Notes under the pieces: generated by a model
Seen by the model: only the letters and a program-made list of their open reading frames with translations
The model's database searches: none
Told to the model about the DNA's origin: nothing
Program-made: the position numbers and the translations under genes
Shown here: piece by piece, positions 1-6,069 of the stretch
How positions within the stretch are numbered: the first letter of the stretch is position 1
Layout of the letters: each line of letters opens with the position of its first letter
From: Nitrososphaerota archaeon
GTDB taxonomy: Archaea; Thermoproteota; Nitrososphaeria; Nitrososphaerales; UBA183
Direction of reading: 5' to 3'
DNA length: 6,069 nucleotides
Assembly: GCA_029784825.1 (NCBI GenBank)
Contig: JAFMAU010000095.1
Coordinates: forward strand, 1 to 6,069

Positions 1-36
1 CTTGCGAGTGTCTCCGTGGCAGAGGCTGTGCTCAGG

Positions 37-195
37 TCACGCGAAGATGTTGATGACAATCGACACAGCTATGAGCACAACTGAACCGATCAGGACCACT
101 TCGGGCCTGATCTTCACGCCCTGAGTCTCTTCGTTGAAGAATGTGAGCAGGCCAGCGCTCGAAGCGGGCATCGGTGCGTTGTCCTTCTTACTCAT
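37..195 (-). CDS. secG: Preprotein translocase subunit Sec61-beta (archaeal SecG)
   Basis: Encodes 52 residues from an ATG at 195 to a TGA at 37-39. The product starts MSKKDNAPMPASSAGLLTFF, continues with an acidic NEE patch and a GVKIRPE segment, and ends in one hydrophobic helix at about residues 32-51. This order (short charged N-terminus, Pro/Ser-rich Ala-Gly-Leu motif, amphipathic stretch, single tail-anchor helix) is the archaeal Sec61-beta pattern. In that family the protein is the small, non-essential-type third subunit of the SecY/SecE translocon in the cytoplasmic membrane, with its N-terminus in the cytosol. The length fits the family, usually about 50-60 residues. It lies 46 bases downstream of the ABC membrane-protein gene on the same strand, so it could be read through from that cassette, but a weak TATA-like sequence suggests its own promoter. 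A GGAGG sits 15 bases before the ATG, too far for a typical Shine-Dalgarno site. Confidence 0.9.
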   Translation of the reverse strand: MSKKDNAPMPASSAGLLTFFNEETQGVKIRPEVVLIGSVVLIAVSIVINIFA

Positions 196-221
196 CAGGA
201 GTTCGGAGCTCCTCCAGAGTT

Positions 222-227
222 CTTAAG
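222..227 (-). promoter_or_regulatory. Weak TATA-like element for Sec61-beta
   Basis: On the minus strand the 46-base gap before the Sec61-beta ATG contains CTTAAG in the context GGCTTAAGAAC. Its centre is about 29 bases upstream of the ATG, close to the roughly 26-28 base TATA-to-start distance of archaeal promoters. Initiation would then fall at or just before the ATG, giving a leaderless or nearly leaderless transcript. It matches the archaeal TATA consensus poorly, so this is a position-based suggestion. Confidence 0.3.
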
Positions 228-241
228 CCTAGCGCCGGGCA

Positions 242-1648
242 TCAGACGAACCCGCTTTCAGTGAGCTTCGTGACCACGCCCCCCCAGAACCTCCCGCTCA
301 TAGTGAAGAGGGCGGACAGCCCGACGAGCGCCCCTCCCCCAATCACGGCGATGATTGGGAATATGGTCGCGACGGAGACGAGCAGGAAGACCCCCACAAG
401 GGGGATGGCCGTGGACATCTGCCTCAGGCTGAACTGGGCCGGCATCATCAGGTCGTCCCCCTTCACCTGAATCGGGGCCACGTACGCGGCCCACAGTATC
501 TCGACGACGTAGGAACCAGGGATGACGACCGCTACCACGACGAAGGCCCCGAGGGCTTCGGCATACCCCAGCGCGAAGAGCCCCAGGTCGGCGATGGCGA
601 AGGGGGCCAGGATGAGGAAGAGAGCCACCACCCGCGACGCCACCAGATGGCGGAAGTACACGCTCGGTGGGAGAGACGTAAGGCAAAGCCAGATCCGCTC
701 GTTGGTTATCGCCGACTGAGAGAAGAAGAACGACATGAACGCCAATGCGATGGCCACTGCGAGCGCGGCCGGAAGCGAATTGGGGGCGGCGAACTGGGCA
801 GGCGGTCCCAGATAGAGCACAGACGCAAAGTAAGCAGCCGCCGCCACCGATGTCGCGGTGACGACCCAGCGGGTCTTGACCCGTCTCGAGACATACCTCG
901 AGGCCCCAGCCATGTTCATCCTGCCGGCGAGAGACAGTGCCGAGAGGTTCATCGAATAGATGGCTCCCACAGGGCTCTTGCCCGAATAGGTTACCTGGGA
1001 TTTGATTTCCGACGAAGACGACTTCACCAGGTTCTTCATCATGTCCAGCTCTATCCGTGAAAGGCCCCTGAACGCCGCGGCGGTGGTCGCAGCGCCCAAC
1101 ACCAACAGCGTCGCGGTCCCGGCATAGACGTTCCCGTTGAACGGGGCGCCTGGTGAGAATGGGAACTTGGCGATGCCGAGGAGGGTCCAGACAGCTACCG
1201 CGACGGCGAGAGAAAGGCGCACCTTGGTGCCCAGCGACGTAGCGAGTATCCCGAGCGAGGTGAAGGTCAGGGCCAGGGCGACCAGGTCCGCCACCAGGAA
1301 GACAGACGCGAGCGACTGCGACAGGTAGACGAACATGAAGAGGATTGTAATTCCGAAGGCGATGAACTGTGAGAAGAAGATCGCGATGGAGAGGTCTCTG
1401 TGACTGAGAGGGAGCGTGAAGAGGTAGTCCCGGTCAGATTTCAGCACCATCACCCCGCCGGTGGCTAGCGCCATAGCGAGGAAGAGTGCGATTATCGCAG
1501 TGCCGTAGTAACTCAGGATGAGGTTCTCACTTTGGGGAGGGACGACGGACGATATCCCGAGTTCGTAGACGACCAAGATCACCATGAGTATCAGGAACGG
1601 CCTGGAGAACCGCGTCCGGATGATGAACTTCAGCAGCCTAGGCAGCAT
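242..1648 (-). CDS. ABC exporter membrane protein (ABC-2-like permease)
   Basis: Encodes 468 residues from an ATG at 1648 to a TGA at 242-244. It is very hydrophobic, with about 11-12 likely membrane helices near residues 17-36, 44-68, 86-111, 114-138, 143-163, 174-193, 261-281, 292-312, 337-361, 364-389 and 413-450. A hydrophilic stretch at about 195-258 splits it in two. Each half has a charged 'LP' cytoplasmic motif after its second helix: [13 protein letters not shown] at 74-86 and [17 protein letters not shown] at 319-335. This suggests two homologous halves, as expected for a large ABC-2-type membrane subunit. It begins inside the last codons of the ATPase gene (11-base overlap, no convincing ribosome site), so the two are almost certainly coupled and form one transporter. 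With no substrate-binding protein nearby, export is the likelier direction. The substrate cannot be told from sequence. Confidence 0.82.
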   Translation of the reverse strand: MLPRLLKFIIRTRFSRPFLILMVILVVYELGISSVVPPQSENLILSYYGTAIIALFLAMALATGGVMVLKSDRDYLFTLPLSHRDLSIAIFFSQFIAFGITILFMFVYLSQSLASVFLVADLVALALTFTSLGILATSLGTKVRLSLAVAVAVWTLLGIAKFPFSPGAPFNGNVYAGTATLLVLGAATTAAAFRGLSRIELDMMKNLVKSSSSEIKSQVTYSGKSPVGAIYSMNLSALSLAGRMNMAGASRYVSRRVKTRWVVTATSVAAAAYFASVLYLGPPAQFAAPNSLPAALAVAIALAFMSFFFSQSAITNERIWLCLTSLPPSVYFRHLVASRVVALFLILAPFAIADLGLFALGYAEALGAFVVVAVVIPGSYVVEILWAAYVAPIQVKGDDLMMPAQFSLRQMSTAIPLVGVFLLVSVATIFPIIAVIGGGALVGLSALFTMSGRFWGGVVTKLTESGFV

Positions 1649-2426
1649 CTGTCATCATTCTCGCCACGATCTTCTCGATCGGCTCGTCTGGCGAGCCTCT
1701 CTTCCTGAGTTCGGCTATGGTCCCCTCCCAAAGGAACTGACCCTTCGTGATCATGACGACGCTGTCCGTGAGCCTGTCTGCTATCGCCATTATGTGGGTC
1801 GATACGAGGTGAGTCCCCTCCAGTTTGTCTAGGAGGCCGATCACCTTCTCCTGGGTCGGGATGTCGAGATAGTTGAGCGGCTCGTCGAGGAGGAGTATCT
1901 TGGGGGAGTGCACCAGGGCCAGCGCGATGGCCAGCTTCTGTGTGTTCCCCCTAGAAAGCCGTCCGACGTTCGCCTTCTCGTACTGTCGGAGATCCAGCTC
2001 GGCCAGGAGGAAGTCGACCCTGTCTTTCGTGTCCGGCACGCCTCTGAGGGCCCCGATGTATTCGAGGTTCTCCCGGACAGAAAGCATCCTGTAGGGGAGG
2101 GCGTCCTCTGGTAGATACCCCACCAGGGATTTGGCTTCTCTGCTGTCGGGTGCGAAGCCCTGGACCTTGACGTATCCTGTGTCAGGTTTCAGGGAGCCGA
2201 TGAGGAGCTTCAGCGTCGTCGACTTCCCTGCTCCGTTCGGCCCAAGCAACGCGAACCTCCCCCCGGCTGGAATCTCAAAGGTGAGGTCGCTGAGGGCCGG
2301 AACCTGGCCGTACGATTTGCTGACGTGAGTGAGCTCGATGCTGGCGCGCGAACCATCATTGGAAGAAGCCAACCTAGACGTTCCGACCCTGAGCCCCCCG
2401 GGCGTATAAACGAACCCGCCCGACAT
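1638..2426 (-). CDS. ABC transporter ATP-binding protein (exporter type)
   Basis: Encodes up to 262 residues, ending at a TAG at 1638-1640. All the nucleotide-binding motifs of an ABC ATPase are present: Walker [10 protein letters not shown] (62-70), a Q-loop region [11 protein letters not shown] (102-112) with Glu where Gln is usual, signature LSRGNTQ (157-163), Walker B ILLLDEP (177-183), a slightly divergent D-loop (LNYLDIPT) and the switch His211 in STHI. The arrangement is that of the CcmA-like exporter ATPases (COG1131 type), which power the membrane subunit encoded just downstream. Only the ATG at 2426 and a TTG at 2372-2370 are realistic starts. The ATG adds about 28 residues before the usual '[11 protein letters not shown]' opening of the fold; the TTG adds about 10. 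I list the ATG because a TATA-like sequence lies 27 bases upstream, but the shorter form is credible. It is divergent from the SHMT gene. Confidence 0.9.
   Translation of the reverse strand: MSGGFVYTPGGLRVGTSRLASSNDGSRASIELTHVSKSYGQVPALSDLTFEIPAGGRFALLGPNGAGKSTTLKLLIGSLKPDTGYVKVQGFAPDSREAKSLVGYLPEDALPYRMLSVRENLEYIGALRGVPDTKDRVDFLLAELDLRQYEKANVGRLSRGNTQKLAIALALVHSPKILLLDEPLNYLDIPTQEKVIGLLDKLEGTHLVSTHIMAIADRLTDSVVMITKGQFLWEGTIAELRKRGSPDEPIEKIVARMMTDAA
2405..2410. promoter_or_regulatory. Second TATA-like element, inside the ATPase reading frame
   Basis: The sequence reads TATAAA on the plus strand and TTTATA on the minus strand, a better match to the archaeal TATA consensus than the element at 2451. 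On the minus strand it would start transcription near 2380, just upstream of the alternative TTG start of the ATPase at 2372. On the plus strand it would start near 2434 and give SHMT a leader of about 46 bases. It lies within codons 5-8 of the long form of the ATPase, which weakens the case for that start. Confidence 0.35.
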
Positions 2427-2450
2427 GCGGCCCGCTTATCTCCAAACACG

Positions 2451-2456
2451 TATAAT
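2451..2456. promoter_or_regulatory. Central TATA-like element of the divergent promoter
   Basis: The sequence TATAAT (ATTATA on the other strand) lies in the 53-base gap between the ATPase ATG at 2426 and the SHMT ATG at 2480. Its midpoint (2453.5) is 26.5 bases from the first base of SHMT and 27.5 from the first base of the ATPase. Both are the normal archaeal TATA-to-start distance, so one element could drive leaderless transcripts in both directions. On the plus strand it is preceded by AAACACG, which may act as a modest BRE. Neither gene has a Shine-Dalgarno sequence in the gap, consistent with leaderless translation. Confidence 0.45.
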
Positions 2457-2479
2457 CGACGTTCGGGCGCCAAAGGCCC

Positions 2480-3769
2480 ATGCCCTCGTACGAATCCGAG
2501 TTCAAGTCGGTGATAAGGAAAGTCAGGTCGCACGAGAAATGGTTCTCACAAAGCCTCCCGATGATAGCCAGCGAGAACCTGGCGTCGGAGCCGGTCCGGA
2601 GAGTCCTCTCCTCGGACCTCGGGCACAGGTATGCCGAAGGTTGGCCCGGAGAGAGGGTCTACGCGGGGTGCAGGTACATCGACCAGATAGAGCTCCAGGC
2701 GATGGCGCTGGGGAAGAAGCTCTTCAGGGCGGACCACGTCGACGTCAGGCCGGTGTCCGGGGTGAACGCCAACCTGGCCGTCTATTCCGCGTTGAGCGGG
2801 CCTGGAGACACGCTGATGGCGCTCTCGATCCCCAACGGGGGGCATATTTCGCACGGGAAGAAGGACTTCGGCGGCACCGCCGGCCTCGTTCATTCTCTGG
2901 AAGTATCATACTTCGCCTTCGACAAAGAAGCAATGAACATCGACGTCGATGAGACGAAGAAGAGGATAGCCGCCCTGCCCTCGCTGAAGCTCGCGATGTT
3001 CGGATGCAGCCTCTTCCTCTTCCCTCATCCCGTAAAGGAGCTGACGCAGGCGATTCACGACAAGGGAGGGACCGTCTGCTACGACGCCGCCCATGTAGCA
3101 GGGCTCATCGCCGGCGGACAGTTCCAGGACCCCCTGCGGGAAGGGGCCCAGGTGATGACGTTCAGCACCCACAAGGTGCTCTTCGGCCCCCAGGGCGGAG
3201 CGATAGCGTCGACCGCCGAGCTGGCCGAGCCGCTGAAGAAAGCGGTCTTCCCTGGCACGGCAAGCAACCACCACCTGCACAACGTCGCAGCGAAGGCTAT
3301 GGTCTTCGCGGAGTTCCTGCAGTTCGGGCGGAGATATGCGAAGGACGTTGTGGCGAACGCCCAGACGCTCGCCGTCAGGCTGGCTGAGCTCGGGGAGAAG
3401 GTCCTGGGCGAAAAACATGGGTACACGAAGTCCCATCAGGTGGCCCTGGACGTGACCAAGTACTCCGACGGCGGAGTCGTGGAGAAGCTCCTCGAGGACC
3501 AGAACATCATATGCAACAGGGAACCGATCCCCGGCGACCTGCAGGCGGGCAGGCACTACACCAACCCCGGCGGCATACGCCTGGGGGTGGCGGAGCTCAC
3601 GCGCCTGGGGATGGGAAGGTCGGAGATGAAAGAGATCGCCGAGCTGGTGCATCTGGGCATGGGGGGAGCCAGGAAACGTGAAGTCGTCATCAGGACCAAA
3701 GAGCTGAGGCGGAGGTTCCAGAAGGTCAAGTACTCCTTCAGGGACTCGCCGGCCTACTCATTTGGCTAG
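2480..3769 (+). CDS. glyA: Serine hydroxymethyltransferase
   Basis: Encodes 429 residues, the normal length for the family. The enzyme is a cytosolic PLP protein that interconverts serine and glycine and moves the one-carbon unit to a pterin carrier (tetrahydrofolate or tetrahydromethanopterin; the sequence does not say which). Visible active-site features are ASEN at 30-33, RYAEGWPGERVYAGC at 50-64 (Tyr51, Glu53 and Tyr61 matching E. coli Tyr55, Glu57 and Tyr65), YDAAHVAGL at 201-209 (Asp202 for the pyridine nitrogen, His205), the PLP lysine Lys232 in FSTHKVLFGPQGG, and Arg367 in GGIRLGV for the substrate carboxylate. The set is complete, so it should be active. The C-terminal tail (about 398-429) is strongly basic. 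The start is the first in-frame ATG, has no Shine-Dalgarno sequence and sits 26-27 bases after a TATA-like element, suggesting a leaderless mRNA. The 3' end overlaps the convergent DP2 gene by 12 bases. Confidence 0.96.
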   Translation: MPSYESEFKSVIRKVRSHEKWFSQSLPMIASENLASEPVRRVLSSDLGHRYAEGWPGERVYAGCRYIDQIELQAMALGKKLFRADHVDVRPVSGVNANLAVYSALSGPGDTLMALSIPNGGHISHGKKDFGGTAGLVHSLEVSYFAFDKEAMNIDVDETKKRIAALPSLKLAMFGCSLFLFPHPVKELTQAIHDKGGTVCYDAAHVAGLIAGGQFQDPLREGAQVMTFSTHKVLFGPQGGAIASTAELAEPLKKAVFPGTASNHHLHNVAAKAMVFAEFLQFGRRYAKDVVANAQTLAVRLAELGEKVLGEKHGYTKSHQVALDVTKYSDGGVVEKLLEDQNIICNREPIPGDLQAGRHYTNPGGIRLGVAELTRLGMGRSEMKEIAELVHLGMGGARKREVVIRTKELRRRFQKVKYSFRDSPAYSFG

Positions 3770-6069
3770 GGCGGGCTTCAGGAACTCGGTCAGCTCCAGC
3801 TGGTCCGCCTTCCGTGGGCCCTGGAACAGCTGGTCGAGCTCCCGCTGCAACATGTCCAGCCTGCTCTTCAGATATGGATCCACGTCGTAGTCACGGGCAA
3901 GCTTCTGGGCGATAGAGAGGTACTTTTCCACCGAAGCCCGCGTCAGGGTCCCCCTGATCTCCCCGCCGCAGTTGGGGCACTTCGACGAGAGAGGAAGGCG
4001 CCTAATCGTCAGGCCGCAGCTCTTGCACTTGAACGACTGGGTCGCGTATTTCTTCGCGTTCCCCATGATGTCCCTGATCAGGTGGGTCTTGATTATCGAT
4101 TCGACCACGTCCTTGGTGGACACTGCCTCGATCAATGAAGCGACCTCGATCTGCTTCGATATCTTCTCGTTGAGGGTGCGCAGCGTTGAGTAGGAGGCCC
4201 GTGGGCGCTTGACTGTGATGGAGCTCGTCGGGTGTGTGAAGCCGTAGTCGTAGAACTGTCTGTCGCTCTCGAGGCGAGAGCCTATCCTCTCTATCATTGG
4301 CGCCAGCGCTGCGGCCGGCGGCGTGCCCTGGGTCTTCTCGTAGAACTCCAGGGGGTAGCTGGATGTTATGTCGAAGTTGTGAGCCTGTTCGTCTACTTCC
4401 GACGGAAGTATGACCGGTTGTATCAGAAGGGGGGTGTCCATGTACCCTCCAATCTGGGCAGGGACGTACTGCAGAGAGAAGTTGATCAGCACGTCCATCA
4501 ACAAGAGCAGCGAGTCGCCGTCCCCATCGCAGTCGCGCCTCTTCGCGGAGTGCCAGTATGGGTTGGCGAGGCACACTTCTGTGGCCGAGAACCCGACTAT
4601 CCGCCCTGCCACCCCGACGGAAGTGTGCGGGGCCAACCCGATGACAATCTTGCCCAGAAGGTCGTTTGGTCCCCTCACGGAGTAGAACGGCTCCAGGCCG
4701 TAGAGGTTCTGGAGCTCGTCGTCCACGCACTGGGCCATCTTCACCAGGTCGGAGCCGATGTCGGCGGGGACGACGATGTCCTGGGGCATAAGCTCGAGGA
4801 CCTGGTCCTCCGTTTGTATTGGAGCCCCGTTGATGTCGTGCGAGTACCCCAGGCGGGCCAGGGTGGGGATGTCCCCCTTCACGTCGCTCACCCTGAAGTG
4901 GGTGAGAGGCTCGTTGGTCGCGTCTATCCTGAGGGTGCCGTCCTTGTAGACGTAGGCGTCATGCCTGCTCCTTATGATCCCCTTTTCGAGGGCCTCTGGG
5001 AACTTCGTCACACTCGTCAGCCCCCTGACCCCCTTGACGTGCCGGGCGGAGTTGTAGGGTATCTTCGACCTGATGGCTTCGAGCCTCGACCGGAAGTCGA
5101 AGTTCATCTTGGAATAGGGGAGCGTCTTCGCCCGGCAGTTGGGGCAGACGTTGTCCTGGGCCATCGTGCCGCACCTGGGACAGGCCATGAAGGGCTCGGT
5201 GGGCTCTCCGCAGACCTCGCACTTCGCCGCAAGCCGCCTTTCGCTGCACTTCCTGCAATACAAGTTGACGACCTCGATCTCCGCTCTCTGGGCCCTGGCC
5301 GCGGTGAAGACGTCTCGCATCGGTCCCCCTCCATACCCTACCGGGAACAGGCCGTGGACCGGAGGCTTCATCCTCCTGACCATTGCCTTCTCAGGCCTGC
5401 CCACCCTGATGCCGATGGTGGTGGTGCTCTGGCGGCCGAGCTGGATCCCCGAGAGGCGCTTGATGTAGTCCGGCTCCTCGACGGCCAAGGCGAACTCCGG
5501 GTCGTCGAGCCTCAGCAGCGTGCGCAGAACCGTGGCGGCCCCGCCGACGACTGCGGCCCGGTCTCCTTCGACCCTGTGCTCTATCAGGCAGGTGTTGAGT
5601 ATCCAGCGGACCCTGGGGTCGGCCGCGTCTATGACTACCTCCGAGCCGTCCACCCTCGCGTTCCTCCTCAGCTCGGCCAGGTCCGTCGCCCCGACCCGGT
5701 CAAATCTGGGCGTATGCGATGGATGCAGCGGGATGCCGAGAGACTTTGAGATGGCAATCGCCTCGGCCGCCGATGGGGTGATGAACGGCGACCCGGCCAG
5801 CTCCGACGCCCGGCCGCCTGAGACCCCAGCGGCTTCGAGCATCTGCCTGGCTCCGGGCACTCCGGCGAGCGCCCTCCCCAGGTCCTGCGCCCACCACTCA
5901 GGGACGTAGGGTGACGGAGGGAGGGCCTTGTTGTTCTCGAGGAAGTCACCGTAGCTGACAAGGACGTCTCCCAGGTCGATGATCTTCGCCAGGGAGTCGT
6001 GGAGCTCCTCGGCCTGCGACACGGTCGACACCCTGATTACACTTCCATCCTTGGTCAGGATGGTCGGGC
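3758..6069 (-). CDS. polC: DNA polymerase D large subunit DP2 (5' end beyond window)
   Basis: The frame stays open to the right edge, so the gene is partial. About 769 residues are visible, and roughly 350-450 N-terminal residues are probably missing. The GTG at 6031 is an internal Val codon within DGSVIRVSTVSQ, not a start; residues below count from it. DP2 is the catalytic subunit of the archaeal replicative polymerase PolD and pairs with the DP1 exonuclease subunit. Visible elements are a basic motif GRPEKAMVRRMKPPVHGLFP (211-230), two tandem zinc modules (Cys259/262/271/274 and Cys284/287/296/299), the metal-binding catalytic motif RRDCDGDGDS (498-507), a conserved QIGGYMDTPLLIQP stretch (526-539), a third zinc module (Cys669/672/685/688) and a candidate PCNA-binding motif QLELTEFL (744-751). 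The catalytic motif contains no intein. The stop codon (TGA at 3758-3760) lies within the end of the SHMT gene. DP1 is not in the window. Confidence 0.97.
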   Translation of the reverse strand, partial: PTILTKDGSVIRVSTVSQAEELHDSLAKIIDLGDVLVSYGDFLENNKALPPSPYVPEWWAQDLGRALAGVPGARQMLEAAGVSGGRASELAGSPFITPSAAEAIAISKSLGIPLHPSHTPRFDRVGATDLAELRRNARVDGSEVVIDAADPRVRWILNTCLIEHRVEGDRAAVVGGAATVLRTLLRLDDPEFALAVEEPDYIKRLSGIQLGRQSTTTIGIRVGRPEKAMVRRMKPPVHGLFPVGYGGGPMRDVFTAARAQRAEIEVVNLYCRKCSERRLAAKCEVCGEPTEPFMACPRCGTMAQDNVCPNCRAKTLPYSKMNFDFRSRLEAIRSKIPYNSARHVKGVRGLTSVTKFPEALEKGIIRSRHDAYVYKDGTLRIDATNEPLTHFRVSDVKGDIPTLARLGYSHDINGAPIQTEDQVLELMPQDIVVPADIGSDLVKMAQCVDDELQNLYGLEPFYSVRGPNDLLGKIVIGLAPHTSVGVAGRIVGFSATEVCLANPYWHSAKRRDCDGDGDSLLLLMDVLINFSLQYVPAQIGGYMDTPLLIQPVILPSEVDEQAHNFDITSSYPLEFYEKTQGTPPAAALAPMIERIGSRLESDRQFYDYGFTHPTSSITVKRPRASYSTLRTLNEKISKQIEVASLIEAVSTKDVVESIIKTHLIRDIMGNAKKYATQSFKCKSCGLTIRRLPLSSKCPNCGGEIRGTLTRASVEKYLSIAQKLARDYDVDPYLKSRLDMLQRELDQLFQGPRKADQLELTEFLKPALAK

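Noticed and set aside
1..36. Possible tRNA end or further gene at the left edge
   Set aside because: No T-arm motif or acceptor pairing is visible, the short open frames are uninformative, and 36 bases are too few to assign. No oligo-T terminator follows Sec61-beta either.
2906..3652. A 248-codon open frame on the minus strand opposite SHMT
   Set aside because: It is a shadow of the SHMT gene with no family resemblance and no promoter or start context.
4511..4540. Intein in the DP2 catalytic motif
   Set aside because: Some archaeal DP2 genes carry inteins, but here the motif and its flanks are continuous, with no splice-junction residues or endonuclease domain.
4232..5749. A 505-codon open frame on the plus strand opposite DP2
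   Set aside because: It is antisense to a certain polymerase gene, has no recognisable domain, and its Val/Gly/Pro/Arg/Leu-heavy composition is what the complement of a GC-rich gene gives.
6029..6031. GTG as the start of the polymerase gene
   Set aside because: The frame continues upstream without a stop to the window edge and reads DGSVIRV before it. DP2 proteins also have several hundred residues ahead of this point, so the GTG is an internal Val codon.
1..6069. A new defence, mobile or biosynthetic system
   Set aside because: Every long stretch is explained by known families (Sec61-beta, ABC exporter, SHMT, PolD). I saw no transposase, integrase, direct-repeat array or unexplained gene cluster.

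Overview
The window looks like a housekeeping segment of an archaeal chromosome, GC-rich (around 60% by eye). It carries a large subunit of the archaeal D-family DNA polymerase (DP2), an archaeal-type serine hydroxymethyltransferase (SHMT), a two-gene ABC exporter cassette and a very short Sec61-beta gene. PolD argues against the classical Crenarchaeota, which lack it. The Sec61-beta sequence (a Pro/Ser/Ala-Gly-Leu segment before one C-terminal helix) and the SHMT active-site wording resemble Nitrososphaeria (Thaumarchaeota) and relatives. That lineage call is inference from memory of the families, not a tree.

Layout from left to right: bases 1-36 hold nothing I can assign. A 52-codon Sec61-beta gene lies on the minus strand (37-195). 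Upstream of it on the same strand are an ABC-2-like membrane protein (242-1648) and its ATPase (1638-2426), which overlap by 11 bases and are probably translationally coupled. A compact divergent promoter region (about 2403-2479) separates the ATPase from SHMT on the plus strand (2480-3769). SHMT converges on the DP2 gene, which runs on the minus strand from beyond the right edge of the window to 3758; the two coding regions overlap tail to tail by 12 bases. No stretch longer than 60 bases lacks a gene.

The genes serve separate functions: secretion (Sec61-beta), export (ABC cassette), one-carbon and glycine/serine metabolism (SHMT) and replication (DP2). I see no mobile element, CRISPR array, defence cassette or RNA gene, and no evidence of a new multi-gene system. 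The points most worth a second look are the small Sec61-beta gene, which is easily missed, the nearly symmetric divergent promoter with two apparently leaderless genes, the Asp variant in the PolD catalytic motif, a candidate C-terminal PCNA-binding motif on DP2, and an apparent two-half repeat in the ABC membrane protein.
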